From an uncultured Ruminococcus sp. (GTDB lineage: Bacteria > Bacillota > Clostridia > Oscillospirales > CAG-272): a DNA stretch of 48,403 bases. The position numbers and the translations under genes were made by a program. The first letter of the stretch is position 1. Each line of letters opens with the position of its first letter. Shown in pieces: positions 1 to 6,840 of the stretch. Where the stretch lies: the NCBI GenBank assembly GCA_902795355.1, contig CADBKZ010000010.1, positions 1-48,403 of the forward strand, given 5' to 3'. Below the pieces are notes generated by a model. That model saw only the letters and a program-made list of their open reading frames with translations, did not search any database and was not told the DNA's origin.

Positions 1-142
1 TGGCGGCGATGCGCGGGGCTTTGGAGAGGACTTCCGCCGCGCTTGCGAGCTGCGCGGGGTCAATCGCCTTTGCCGTTTCCAGAATGGACGCGCTTTCGAG
101 TGTAAACGCGTTCATCGCGGCTTGGATCATCTCTTTCTTCAT
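1..142 (-). CDS. SIS-domain sugar-phosphate isomerase, N-terminal fragment
   Basis: This is the 5' end of a gene that runs off the left edge; only 47 codons are visible. It starts MKKEMIQAAMNAFTLESA and continues through an alpha-helical stretch with ALASAAEVLSKAPRI-like spacing (ILETAKAIDPAQLASAAEVL, then SKAPRIAA). That helical lead-in is typical of KpsF/GutQ-type SIS proteins (arabinose-5-phosphate isomerase-like). The SIS core itself lies outside the window, so the assignment is family-level only. Its ATG (140-142) overlaps the TGA of the upstream TIM-like gene as ATGA, which indicates translational coupling and makes it the fourth gene of the minus-strand operon starting at 3635. A phosphosugar isomerase would suit an operon that already has an aldose/ketose isomerase and a kinase. 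Confidence 0.6.
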   Translation of the reverse strand, partial: MKKEMIQAAMNAFTLESASILETAKAIDPAQLASAAEVLSKAPRIAA

Positions 143-843
143 CTTCCGTGAACCTCGTTCCAAGTTTTGCGGAGCGCCCAGAGCATCTCCTCGGCGGCGG
201 CTTCGGGGTCATTCGCCTTGAACACGCCGCTGGTACATCCGGTCGCCTGCGCTCCCGCGCGGATGACGTTCGCCACGTCGTCGGGTCCTGAAATGCCGGC
301 TCCCTGCAACACCATAATGTCGGGGTCGATTTTCCGCACGGCTTCAATGGTCTCCCGCACGTAGCCCATGTCGCTCGCCACGCCGGTTCCGATCAGTTCG
401 GTCGGTTCGGCAACGATCAGGTTCGGGGAGAGCCGCGCCACTTCTTCGATCTCCTTCACGCTGTCGGCGCAGACGATGGTGGCAAGCCCTACTTCGTCAG
501 CGCGGGCGATGGTCGCCTTGATCTGCTCCAACGTCAGTTTCTTCTCGGCGTGGTTGAGCATGACGCCGACAGCGCCCGCTTCCTTGACCGCTTCGGGCAG
601 GACCGAACCCAACCCGCGCCCCGGACGGAGCGCGTCCATGTGCTGGGCGTAAACGTGGATGTATTTCGTGTTCTGCGCGAGCAGGCGGATGTCGGCATAC
701 TGCGGGGTGACGATGACGTCCAGATCGTATTTGTGCGCGATCTCATCCACCCGTTGGGCGAGCTTCAGCATCCTCTCGCCCCACATGAAGCATTTGGGAC
801 CGATCTCAAAATACGGGGCGCGGATCTTATAGTTGCGGTACAT
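139..843 (-). CDS. Triosephosphate isomerase-like (beta/alpha)8 protein
   Basis: A 234-residue protein of the short, archaeal-type TIM form. Visible features are the N-terminal NYK motif (Lys6), LNHAEK with the electrophile-type His98, VAEPTELIGTG with a glutamate at 146 where TIM has its catalytic base, and the phosphate-binding loops VLQGAGISG and GCTSG near residues 178-208. In TIM these residues interconvert dihydroxyacetone phosphate and glyceraldehyde 3-phosphate. Third gene of an isomerase-kinase-TIM-SIS operon, it begins 18 bases after the kinase stop and overlaps the SIS gene by ATGA. A housekeeping TpiA would normally sit with gapA and pgk, so I infer a paralogue isomerising another small ketose phosphate from this pathway, as TIM homologues do in tetritol catabolism. 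The exact substrate is unknown. Confidence 0.8.
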   Translation of the reverse strand: MYRNYKIRAPYFEIGPKCFMWGERMLKLAQRVDEIAHKYDLDVIVTPQYADIRLLAQNTKYIHVYAQHMDALRPGRGLGSVLPEAVKEAGAVGVMLNHAEKKLTLEQIKATIARADEVGLATIVCADSVKEIEEVARLSPNLIVAEPTELIGTGVASDMGYVRETIEAVRKIDPDIMVLQGAGISGPDDVANVIRAGAQATGCTSGVFKANDPEAAAEEMLWALRKTWNEVHGR

Positions 844-861
844 AGTTGCTCTCTTTTCTGT

Positions 862-2277
862 TTAATTCATTTTTTGATCCAGCGCGCGGAAACGGGCGTA
901 GCCCTCGCTGTAATCGGCTCCCGACGGGTTGTATTCCCGCTTGGGCGAAACCAGCCGTTCCGCCGCAGCCCTGACCGACGGGAACGCGCCCACGCCGACC
1001 GCCGCAAAGATGGCGGTGCCGAGGCAGGCGGTTTCGCTCTCGCTGACCGTTTTCAGCGTTTTGCCGGTAATATCGGCTTTCATCTGCACCCAGAGTGGGC
1101 TGGACGCGCCGCCGCCCGTGACGCGGATTTCTTGAATCCCGTCGTCCCCGATGTATTCGAGGTCCTCGCGGAGCAGGTAGGCGACCGACTCCATAATGGC
1201 GCGGGCGAAATGTCCTCTGGTGTGCGCGAGGGTCACGCCCGCGAAGGTCGCCGTGGCGTCGGGGTTGTATTTGGGCATGGTCGATCCCGTGAAATAAGGC
1301 AGGACGGTCAGCCCGTCGCACCCCGCGGGAATCTTTTCCGCGAGTTCGTCCAATTCGCGGAACGAACAGGTTTCCGCAAAGTTGTTCCGGAACCATTTGA
1401 GCGCCATGCCGGCGGTGGACGACCACAGAATGCGGCAATACTTCCATTCAATGGCGTGAATATGGCACGGAATGATGCTGTTCGGGTCGTAGGGCGGGAC
1501 ATGGTCGGTCATGGCGCAGATTGCCATGATGGTTCCGGTCATCTCGCTGACGGCGTTCTCATCGGTCACGCCGCAGCCAACGGTTCCCGCGATTTGATCG
1601 AGCGCGCCCGCGACCACGGGAATGCCGTTGTATTCCCCCACCGGCTCCATGCTCCGGCAGAGGCGCGGCAGTTGACTTTCCTTTACCCCGATAAAGTCCA
1701 GCATTTCGCTCCACCACGCGCGGTTGGTAATATCGTAGTAGAGGGACGACGACTGAATGGTCGGTTCGGTGACGAACGCGCCGGAAAGACGGTAAAGGAC
1801 CCAATCTTCCAAGAGGAAGATTTTTTCGGTCCGCGCCCAGATTTCGGGGCGGTTTCGTTGGAACCAAAGCAGTTTGGAAGCCGGAAATCCCGCGGGAATT
1901 TCGGGCTGCCCCGTGACTTCATACACGCGTTTGTTACCGAAATGTTTCTGTATTTCTTCCGCCTCCGCGGTCGCGCGGTTGTCCAGCCATACAACGGCGG
2001 GGCAAAGCGGGGTTCCGTCGCTGTCTGCGAGGATCAGGGTCTCCCCTTGCGTATCGACCGAAAGGGCGTCCGGCTTCCCGCATTCGGCGGTCAGTTCCGC
2101 GATTACGCGCGTACAGATTGTGATATATTCTTCCGCGTCAAATTCGATGTAGCCGGTGGCGGGGTCGGTGGAAAGGGTATAATCCGCCTGTCGGACGCCG
2201 AGGCGTTTGCCGTTTTCATCGAACGCCGCCGCTTTGAGCGAGGTGGTGCCGATGTCGATGCCGAGAAAGGTTTTCAT
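862..2277 (-). CDS. FGGY-family carbohydrate kinase (xylulokinase-like)
   Basis: An ATP-dependent cytosolic sugar kinase of about 471 residues, near the family norm. The N-terminal FGGY domain opens with FLGIDIGTTSLKAAAF, the first phosphate-binding loop; DTQGETLILAD and VVWLDNRA follow in the sugar-binding part. The C-terminal domain has GALDQIAGTVGCG (catalytic Asp region), EMTGT and the adenosine-binding TGGGASSPLWVQMKAD. An upstream in-frame ATG at 2316 would add 13 residues but lies inside the preceding isomerase gene, so I take the ATG at 2277, which begins directly with the first domain motif. The gap to the isomerase stop (2280) is 2 bases. Kinase after isomerase is the standard pair for turning an aldose into a ketose phosphate. 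Sugar specificity (xylulose, fuculose, rhamnulose or similar) cannot be read from sequence alone. Confidence 0.9.
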   Translation of the reverse strand: MKTFLGIDIGTTSLKAAAFDENGKRLGVRQADYTLSTDPATGYIEFDAEEYITICTRVIAELTAECGKPDALSVDTQGETLILADSDGTPLCPAVVWLDNRATAEAEEIQKHFGNKRVYEVTGQPEIPAGFPASKLLWFQRNRPEIWARTEKIFLLEDWVLYRLSGAFVTEPTIQSSSLYYDITNRAWWSEMLDFIGVKESQLPRLCRSMEPVGEYNGIPVVAGALDQIAGTVGCGVTDENAVSEMTGTIMAICAMTDHVPPYDPNSIIPCHIHAIEWKYCRILWSSTAGMALKWFRNNFAETCSFRELDELAEKIPAGCDGLTVLPYFTGSTMPKYNPDATATFAGVTLAHTRGHFARAIMESVAYLLREDLEYIGDDGIQEIRVTGGGASSPLWVQMKADITGKTLKTVSESETACLGTAIFAAVGVGAFPSVRAAAERLVSPKREYNPSGADYSEGYARFRALDQKMN

Positions 2278-2279
2278 CG

Positions 2280-3635
2280 TCAAAGTTCCAGAACTGCAAT
2301 GCCGAGGATTCCGCAAAGGCTACGAATTGCTGCGCGGTTATCGCCGTAGGTGACGATATAATGCTGGCAGGCGACGTTCTCGGCGAAGCGCTCCACGTCG
2401 GGGATCTCAATTTCAAGCGCCGAGAGCTGCGGCGCGGGCTGATCCCAGCCGCATTCTTCCCATTTGGGCGGGTTCTTGCCCTTGCCGAGGATGATCTGCA
2501 TGGTGTATTTGCCGTTCTTGCAGGTCAGGCGGGACATGGTAACAATGCCTGTTTTCACTTTGGAAACGTTCAGAATGCCTTGATCGAGCAGACCGAACGC
2601 GGCGGGCAGGACGGTGTAGGTATCGCCGTCCACCATATCGGCGGCAACGAAGTCCGGCACGCCCGCGAGGACGCTGTTTTCAAAGAATTCGTAAAATTCG
2701 AGGTATCCGGCGAGTTGTCCGGTGAGTTTGTTCATGATGAGCTGGGTGACCGCGCCGAGGCAATCGTTTTCGGGAACGGTGGTGTAGCCGTCCTCGGAGA
2801 GGAGCATGAAGATGGGAGCCGGAGGGAAGCCGCAGAGTTTCTTCATGCCGTCCACGTCTTTAATGGAGATGGACTTATAATGCCGTTCCTCGGCAATCTG
2901 TTTGACGGCGAGATAGTACCCCGCCGCTTTCATCATGGATTCCTCTTTGGCGGGTTTGAGGAAATGCCACTTTTTGATCCGATTCTCCACGACCGCTTTC
3001 TTCTCAGCATCGGTAATTTTCTCGTATCTCTGCTGCATTTCGAGCATTTCAAAGGTTTCAATCTCCACTCCGGTGGTCTGTTTGAGCGAAAGACCGTCGT
3101 AGAGGGTGCCGTAGAGGTTCATATCGCGGTAGCCCGCCATGCCGACCTTCGCCGTCCGCAATTCCTTTGCGGCAACGGCGGCGCGGCAATACGCGGCGAC
3201 CACATCGCTCTTGGTTTTCTTGCCGATGATATCATAGACATACTTGAACTTATATCCGAGTCCTTCAAAGGTGGCTCTCAATCCCGTGGTTCCGGCTTGG
3301 TCGGCGGTGGTGACCAGACGGTCGCCCTCGTACCAGCCGCAAAGTCCCCAGAGGACCATTGGCAGGTGGCGGTAATGCTCGGTTACCTTGACCACGGCGT
3401 GCGTAGGAATCCAGCCCGCCACGCAGACGACCAGCGCGTCGAACGGTTCTTGGGCGAGCTTTGCCACCGCGTCGTTCACCTGCGTTTCTTCATAGTCGTC
3501 CGCCACGGGATAGACCGAGACCAACTCCAACCCCTCCGCTTTCAATGCTTCTTCCGCCGCGCGGCACTTGCGGATAATCACTTCCACAGGGGTGTTTACC
3601 TCTCCGAATCCGATAAAGCCGATTTTAGACATCAT
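2280..3635 (-). CDS. L-fucose/L-arabinose isomerase-family protein
   Basis: A 451-residue protein resembling the FucI/AraA structural superfamily. It has an N-terminal Rossmann-like domain (IGFIGFGEVNTPVEVI, then VVCVAGWIPTHAVVKV around residue 80-90), a middle domain with MVLWGLCGWYEGDR, and a C-terminal beta-rich domain with NDCLGAVTQLIMN and PDFVAADMVDGDTY. This family interconverts aldoses and ketoses with a divalent metal. The best start is the first of two adjacent ATGs (3635/3632), preceded by AAAAGGAG with a 6-base spacer. First gene of the minus-strand operon driven from 3809-3837, with a leader of about 165 bases. The FGGY kinase follows 2 bases after its stop. I cannot tell fucose, arabinose or another substrate apart, and the rather weak resemblance to characterised FucI suggests a divergent subgroup. 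Confidence 0.75.
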   Translation of the reverse strand: MMSKIGFIGFGEVNTPVEVIIRKCRAAEEALKAEGLELVSVYPVADDYEETQVNDAVAKLAQEPFDALVVCVAGWIPTHAVVKVTEHYRHLPMVLWGLCGWYEGDRLVTTADQAGTTGLRATFEGLGYKFKYVYDIIGKKTKSDVVAAYCRAAVAAKELRTAKVGMAGYRDMNLYGTLYDGLSLKQTTGVEIETFEMLEMQQRYEKITDAEKKAVVENRIKKWHFLKPAKEESMMKAAGYYLAVKQIAEERHYKSISIKDVDGMKKLCGFPPAPIFMLLSEDGYTTVPENDCLGAVTQLIMNKLTGQLAGYLEFYEFFENSVLAGVPDFVAADMVDGDTYTVLPAAFGLLDQGILNVSKVKTGIVTMSRLTCKNGKYTMQIILGKGKNPPKWEECGWDQPAPQLSALEIEIPDVERFAENVACQHYIVTYGDNRAAIRSLCGILGIAVLEL

Positions 3636-3689
3636 AAAAATCTCCTTTTGCTGTTTGTTTTTTAGATGAAATATTCCGATTTTGTTTCT

Positions 3690-3760
3690 GTATCTTTCAA
3701 CGGGTCAACGGCCGCGCGGGGCGGCGCGCCGATCTTTCGCGCAAAGCGCGCGTTTTTGTT
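3690..3760 (-). other. GC-rich structured leader in an A-rich 5' UTR
   Basis: The 457 bases between the isomerase start and the PHP gene stop (3636-4092) hold no credible gene. On the minus strand the transcript leader runs from about 3802 to 3636. It is A-rich except for a block at 3690-3760 with nested self-complementary stretches, for example CGCGC (3738-3742) pairing with GCGCG (3746-3750), and GGCGCGCC near 3722-3729. This could be an RNA control element. No known riboswitch was recognised, and GC-rich runs fold easily by chance. The part upstream of the promoter, 3838-4092, shows nothing I can support. Confidence 0.3.
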
Positions 3761-3808
3761 TTTGTTTGCTTATGCTTTTGAATAATGTTTTGTTTTTATT
3801 TTGGTTTT

Positions 3809-3837
3809 ATTATATCATAAAAGCGGCGGATTGTCAA
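3809..3837 (-). promoter_or_regulatory. Sigma-A promoter for the isomerase-kinase operon
   Basis: Read on the minus strand, TTGACA (3837-3832) and TATAAT (3814-3809) are separated by exactly 17 bases, a perfect consensus match. It lies about 175 bases upstream of the isomerase ATG and points towards it. Confidence 0.85.
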
Positions 3838-4092
3838 GTCCTTTTTCTGCGGCAGGTAAAAAATCAAACGGGAGACCTTCCCGCTCCGCATGCGGTAACC
3901 GCTTTGCGCCGCCGGAAAACGGGATTTGCGCGGCCGCGGGGCGGAACCGCAACGCCAGACGCGCGGGCGATCCGGCTATGCGGGGAAAAGCGGAAAGCCG
4001 CCGGAGAACGGGGAATGACGGGTTTTTGGCTGCTCCGGCCGATTCGGGCGGGACGCGGAAACGAAAGGCAAAGGGAAACGAACGGAAAAGAA

Positions 4093-5115
4093 TCAATCCT
4101 GCTTTCCGGTATACTCCCAAATGGGCTGCGACCATGCCTGCTTGCCGTGTTCGTCCACAATGGTCAGGCGAACATACGAATGGGGCAGGGCGGAAAGATC
4201 GAACACCGCCGAGGTCAGCGTGGCTTCCCCCGCTTCCGGATAGGCGATTCTTGCCTTGCGGCGCCCTGTGGAGAGGGAGATATGGTCCACCGGCGAGGTT
4301 TCCACGTAGAGCCGATCGTCCTCGAGAACGATCGAATGGAACAGCGGGCCGGTGGAAGCATAGAATTTTCCTTTTTTCAAAGCCTCTGTTACCGATTCCT
4401 GCGTCAGTTCGTCCGCCTGAATCACCGTAAACCCGCCGCAGGAATCCCAGCGGCGGCTATCGGGGGCGAATTTGTTGTGGTTATCGTCGGTTGCCGTTCC
4501 GAAAATGGGGGTTCCGCCCGCGAGCAGCCGATCCCAGATTTTGGTGTTGATTTCGTCGTAGCCGCCGATATAACAGCCGTGGTTATACAGTTCCATGGCG
4601 AACGCGCCGCGGATCCGCGCAAAATCCGCCGCGGATTGGAGCGACCACGTCGGGTGATTGAGCATGGCGAGGAAGCCTTCCTCGCGATACGCGTCCACAA
4701 TCTCCTGCGCGGCTTCATACCTGCGGACGTAATCCTCGCCGCCGATGTGTTTCTGGTCCCTGCGGCTTTCCTCGATGAACGCGCCGTGGCGGATGTGGAT
4801 CGGGTTGTAGCAGGGAATGGCGGTTTGTCCGGACTTTTTGGGGTAGAAGTTGATGTGGTAGCAGGGCAGATCGTCCCTGCCGTAGGAGAGGTAAACGTCC
4901 ACCTCGATGGCGAGCATGGCAAGAAAACGGTCGTCGTTCAGTTCGCTGTGGTCAATCAGAACGTTGTGGTCGCTGAACGCAACGATGGAGTAGCCCGCGT
5001 CCGTGTAGATTTTTTTGATTTCTTCGGGCGTCTTGCAACCGTCCGAAAACACGGTGTGGCAATGCAGATTGGCTTTGAAACGGTTGCCCGTTTTGGAGAA
5101 AATTTCGTTTTTCAT
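4093..5115 (-). CDS. PHP-domain metal-dependent phosphoesterase
   Basis: A 340-residue soluble protein with the PHP fold and its metal ligands in order: NLHCHTVFSDG (His18, His20, Asp25), FSDHN (Asp49/His50), AIEVDV (Glu71), CYHINF (His87), MLNHPTW (His154) and GTATDDNHN (Asp210/His213). PHP proteins use two or three metals to hydrolyse phosphate esters or phosphodiesters. The C-terminal 90 residues look like a beta-sandwich appended to the PHP core. The ATG at 5115 has AAAGGA six bases upstream. The gene follows a metallo-beta-lactamase-fold gene on the same strand with a 93-base gap and probably shares its transcript. In carbohydrate loci of clostridia such PHP proteins often accompany glycosidases. 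The substrate is unknown. Confidence 0.88.
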   Translation of the reverse strand: MKNEIFSKTGNRFKANLHCHTVFSDGCKTPEEIKKIYTDAGYSIVAFSDHNVLIDHSELNDDRFLAMLAIEVDVYLSYGRDDLPCYHINFYPKKSGQTAIPCYNPIHIRHGAFIEESRRDQKHIGGEDYVRRYEAAQEIVDAYREEGFLAMLNHPTWSLQSAADFARIRGAFAMELYNHGCYIGGYDEINTKIWDRLLAGGTPIFGTATDDNHNKFAPDSRRWDSCGGFTVIQADELTQESVTEALKKGKFYASTGPLFHSIVLEDDRLYVETSPVDHISLSTGRRKARIAYPEAGEATLTSAVFDLSALPHSYVRLTIVDEHGKQAWSQPIWEYTGKQD

Positions 5116-5183
5116 CGGAGTTCCTTTCCAAACGTCGGTTTATTGGAAAAAAATACTATCATTTATATATATCTGCCGGCGAT

Positions 5184-5199
5184 CCGCCCGAAAAGGCGG
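5184..5199. other. Short GC hairpin between two minus-strand genes
   Basis: CCGCC and GGCGG enclose a 6-base loop (5184-5188 with 5195-5199) just beyond the stop of the metallo-beta-lactamase gene. On the minus strand no T-run follows directly, so it is at most a weak attenuator or 3'-end-stabilising structure between that gene and the PHP gene. Confidence 0.3.
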
Positions 5200-5208
5200 T
5201 TTCGTTTG

Positions 5209-6576
5209 TCAGATGCGGATCGGGAGCGGGAGCGCAAGAATCCGGTTGGTGTCCCGCAGGAAGCGGCTTGACCGGATTCCGCATTCTTCCAGAATGCAGC
5301 GGTTGCGGATAACCCCGACATTGTGGGTGTTCAGCCCCTCGCCGTTGTCGCTGTACCAAAAACGGTTCCCGACCTGCCAGATGCAGAGCTTGGCGCCGAT
5401 TTTTTCATAGCATTCCCGCGAGACGCTCCCGCAGCCGTGATGGCCGACGACCACCACGTCGCTCGGGAGCTGGTCGGCGTGGTTTTTCAGCAGATCGTTG
5501 GAGCATACCCATTCCGCGTCCGCGAGGAACAAAACCGACTGTTTCCCCGCAATTTGCAATTTGAGAATTACGCTGGAATCGTTCATGTTCATGTTTTTCG
5601 CGTCCGCCATGTCGGGAACATGCAGGACGGAGACGACCATCTCGTCCACATCAACGGCGTCTCCCGTTTGCAGAACGCATAATTTCGCTCCAACGGCGTT
5701 TTCGCAGCCGAGGAGCGTTTCCAACGGTTCCGCGTTCGCCGCGCTTGCTTCCTTGGAAAGTTCCGTATAAAAGGATTTTTCCAGCAAATGGCAGCAGAAA
5801 CGTTCCACGGTAACGCGCGAGGCAAGCTCCGGCTCTTTGCAGATCCGGTAAAAAACGCCGTAATGATCCTCGTGCAAATGCGTCAGAAACCATGCGGAAA
5901 CCACCGGCTTTTCGGGGGCGGAAATCTGCTCGATAACGGAAAGAATGTGTTCCGCGTCCGCGGCGTGTCCCCCGTCAATCACAATCAGCTTTCCCTGCGC
6001 GGTTTTCAGAATGGTGCATCCCATATTCCAATTCAGAATTTCGGAGCTTTGAACCGAGTAGAGCGCGGCGCCCTCTATGGGCTCCGGCCGTTCGGCGCGA
6101 AGCGCGGCTTTCGTGTATTCCACGCGGTAATCCGCGGCAATTTCAACGTCCGGCAGGTACGGGGGTTCTTCATATGCGGAGAAAAGGAAAGGATCCCGCA
6201 AAACATCCTCCGCAAACCGATACGCCGCAAAAACCGTTCCGTATGCGCCGTCGTTCAGGAGTTTGTATGCCGTTGTGTAGGAAGAATCCGGCTCCGGCGG
6301 AACGCCGAGCCCCGCCAGATAGGTTCTGGATCCGACCGTTCGGATTTCGTATTCCCAAAGACGGTCGGGGGCGCGGTCTATTTTCAGTCCGTCCGAAATT
6401 TCGCGGGTCGTTTTCCCAATCACAATTTCGTAATCCGAAGGGGGCGTTTCGTCCGTAACCATCGGCAGCCGCTTCCCGCAAACCAGCTGGATGCGTTCGC
6501 GAAGAAACGCGGCGGCGCGGCGTTCGTTCATTGCGGGGCGGGATGAAAGAACGATTCTGTAACGATGCAAATACAT
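5209..6576 (-). CDS. Metallo-beta-lactamase-fold hydrolase with N-terminal alpha/beta module
   Basis: A 455-residue protein in two parts. Residues 1-125 resemble the N-terminal alpha/beta domain seen in family 67 and 20 glycosidases: NERRAAAFLRERI, then PPSDYEIVIGKTTRE and RTYLAGLG. Residues 180-455 form an MBL hydrolase with WNMGCTILK, VIDGGHAAD, the metal motif THLHEDHYG (His233, His235, Asp237, His238), SVLFLADAE and VVVVGHHG. The MBL part resembles the ComEC C-terminal type, but no membrane segment or signal peptide is present, so it should be cytosolic. SD is AGGGA seven bases before the ATG. Transcribed from 6610-6638, divergent from the GH39 operon. The same N-terminal module recurs in lipoproteins at 11086, 28270 and 35569. 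The substrate is unknown; a phosphoester or lactone is possible. Confidence 0.75.
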   Translation of the reverse strand: MYLHRYRIVLSSRPAMNERRAAAFLRERIQLVCGKRLPMVTDETPPSDYEIVIGKTTREISDGLKIDRAPDRLWEYEIRTVGSRTYLAGLGVPPEPDSSYTTAYKLLNDGAYGTVFAAYRFAEDVLRDPFLFSAYEEPPYLPDVEIAADYRVEYTKAALRAERPEPIEGAALYSVQSSEILNWNMGCTILKTAQGKLIVIDGGHAADAEHILSVIEQISAPEKPVVSAWFLTHLHEDHYGVFYRICKEPELASRVTVERFCCHLLEKSFYTELSKEASAANAEPLETLLGCENAVGAKLCVLQTGDAVDVDEMVVSVLHVPDMADAKNMNMNDSSVILKLQIAGKQSVLFLADAEWVCSNDLLKNHADQLPSDVVVVGHHGCGSVSRECYEKIGAKLCIWQVGNRFWYSDNGEGLNTHNVGVIRNRCILEECGIRSSRFLRDTNRILALPLPIRI

Positions 6577-6609
6577 GTTGTTTCCCTGTATCTTTCTTTT
6601 TTTATTTCT

Positions 6610-6638
6610 ATTGTATCAAATACGAAAGAAAATGTCAA
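6610..6638 (-). promoter_or_regulatory. Sigma-A promoter for the MBL-PHP genes
   Basis: On the minus strand, TTGACA (6638-6633) and TACAAT (6615-6610) have a 17-base spacer. The predicted leader to the ATG at 6576 is under 30 bases. It is divergent from the promoter at 6724-6752. Confidence 0.85.
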
Positions 6639-6658
6639 CCTTTTTTCTTTTTTTTCAA

Positions 6659-6698
6659 TTGTGCAGATTCAACAATCTTTCTTGTTGAAGTTGTACAA
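6659..6698. promoter_or_regulatory. Large dyad, likely operator between divergent promoters
   Basis: An inverted repeat with 17-base arms, TTGTGCAGATTCAACAA (6659-6675) and TTGTTGAAGTTGTACAA (6682-6698), 14 of 17 positions pairing. The inner eight (TTCAACAA/TTGTTGAA) are perfect and the spacer is 6 bases. It lies between the two -35 boxes and overlaps neither, which suits a dimeric regulator controlling both operons. The cognate regulator is not identifiable here; the AraC and DeoR proteins in the window are candidates only by proximity. Confidence 0.55.
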
Positions 6699-6723
6699 AA
6701 ATGAAATTTTTGAAGAAAAAGGG

Positions 6724-6752
6724 TTGACATGTACTATGAAAAAGTATATAAT
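6724..6752 (+). promoter_or_regulatory. Consensus sigma-A promoter for the GH39 operon
   Basis: TTGACA (6724-6729), a 17-base spacer and TATAAT (6747-6752), a perfect match to consensus. The leader to the ATG at 6841 would be about 82 bases and AT-rich. Confidence 0.9.
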
Positions 6753-6840
6753 TGAATCACAATTTTGGATTCGTTTGTTTTCAGGTTATCTTTTGTTTTT
6801 CAAAAATATGAAATAAAATCGATAGAAATAAGGAAATCAC

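Noticed and set aside
550..2349. Long open frame on plus opposite the kinase and TIM-like genes (599 codons)
   Set aside because: Antisense shadow of two well-supported genes; Arg/Gly/Val-rich with no domain or SD.
2361..3665. Plus-strand frame opposite the isomerase
   Set aside because: Mirror of the isomerase codons, no motif or start signal.
3738..3765. Hairpin plus T-run reading as a terminator on the plus strand
   Set aside because: Nothing is transcribed rightward into it, and the stem is only five pairs; kept as part of the minus-strand leader instead.
3682..5271. 529-codon plus-strand frame through the leader and opposite the PHP gene
   Set aside because: Covers a promoter and is antisense to all PHP metal motifs; composition is not protein-like.
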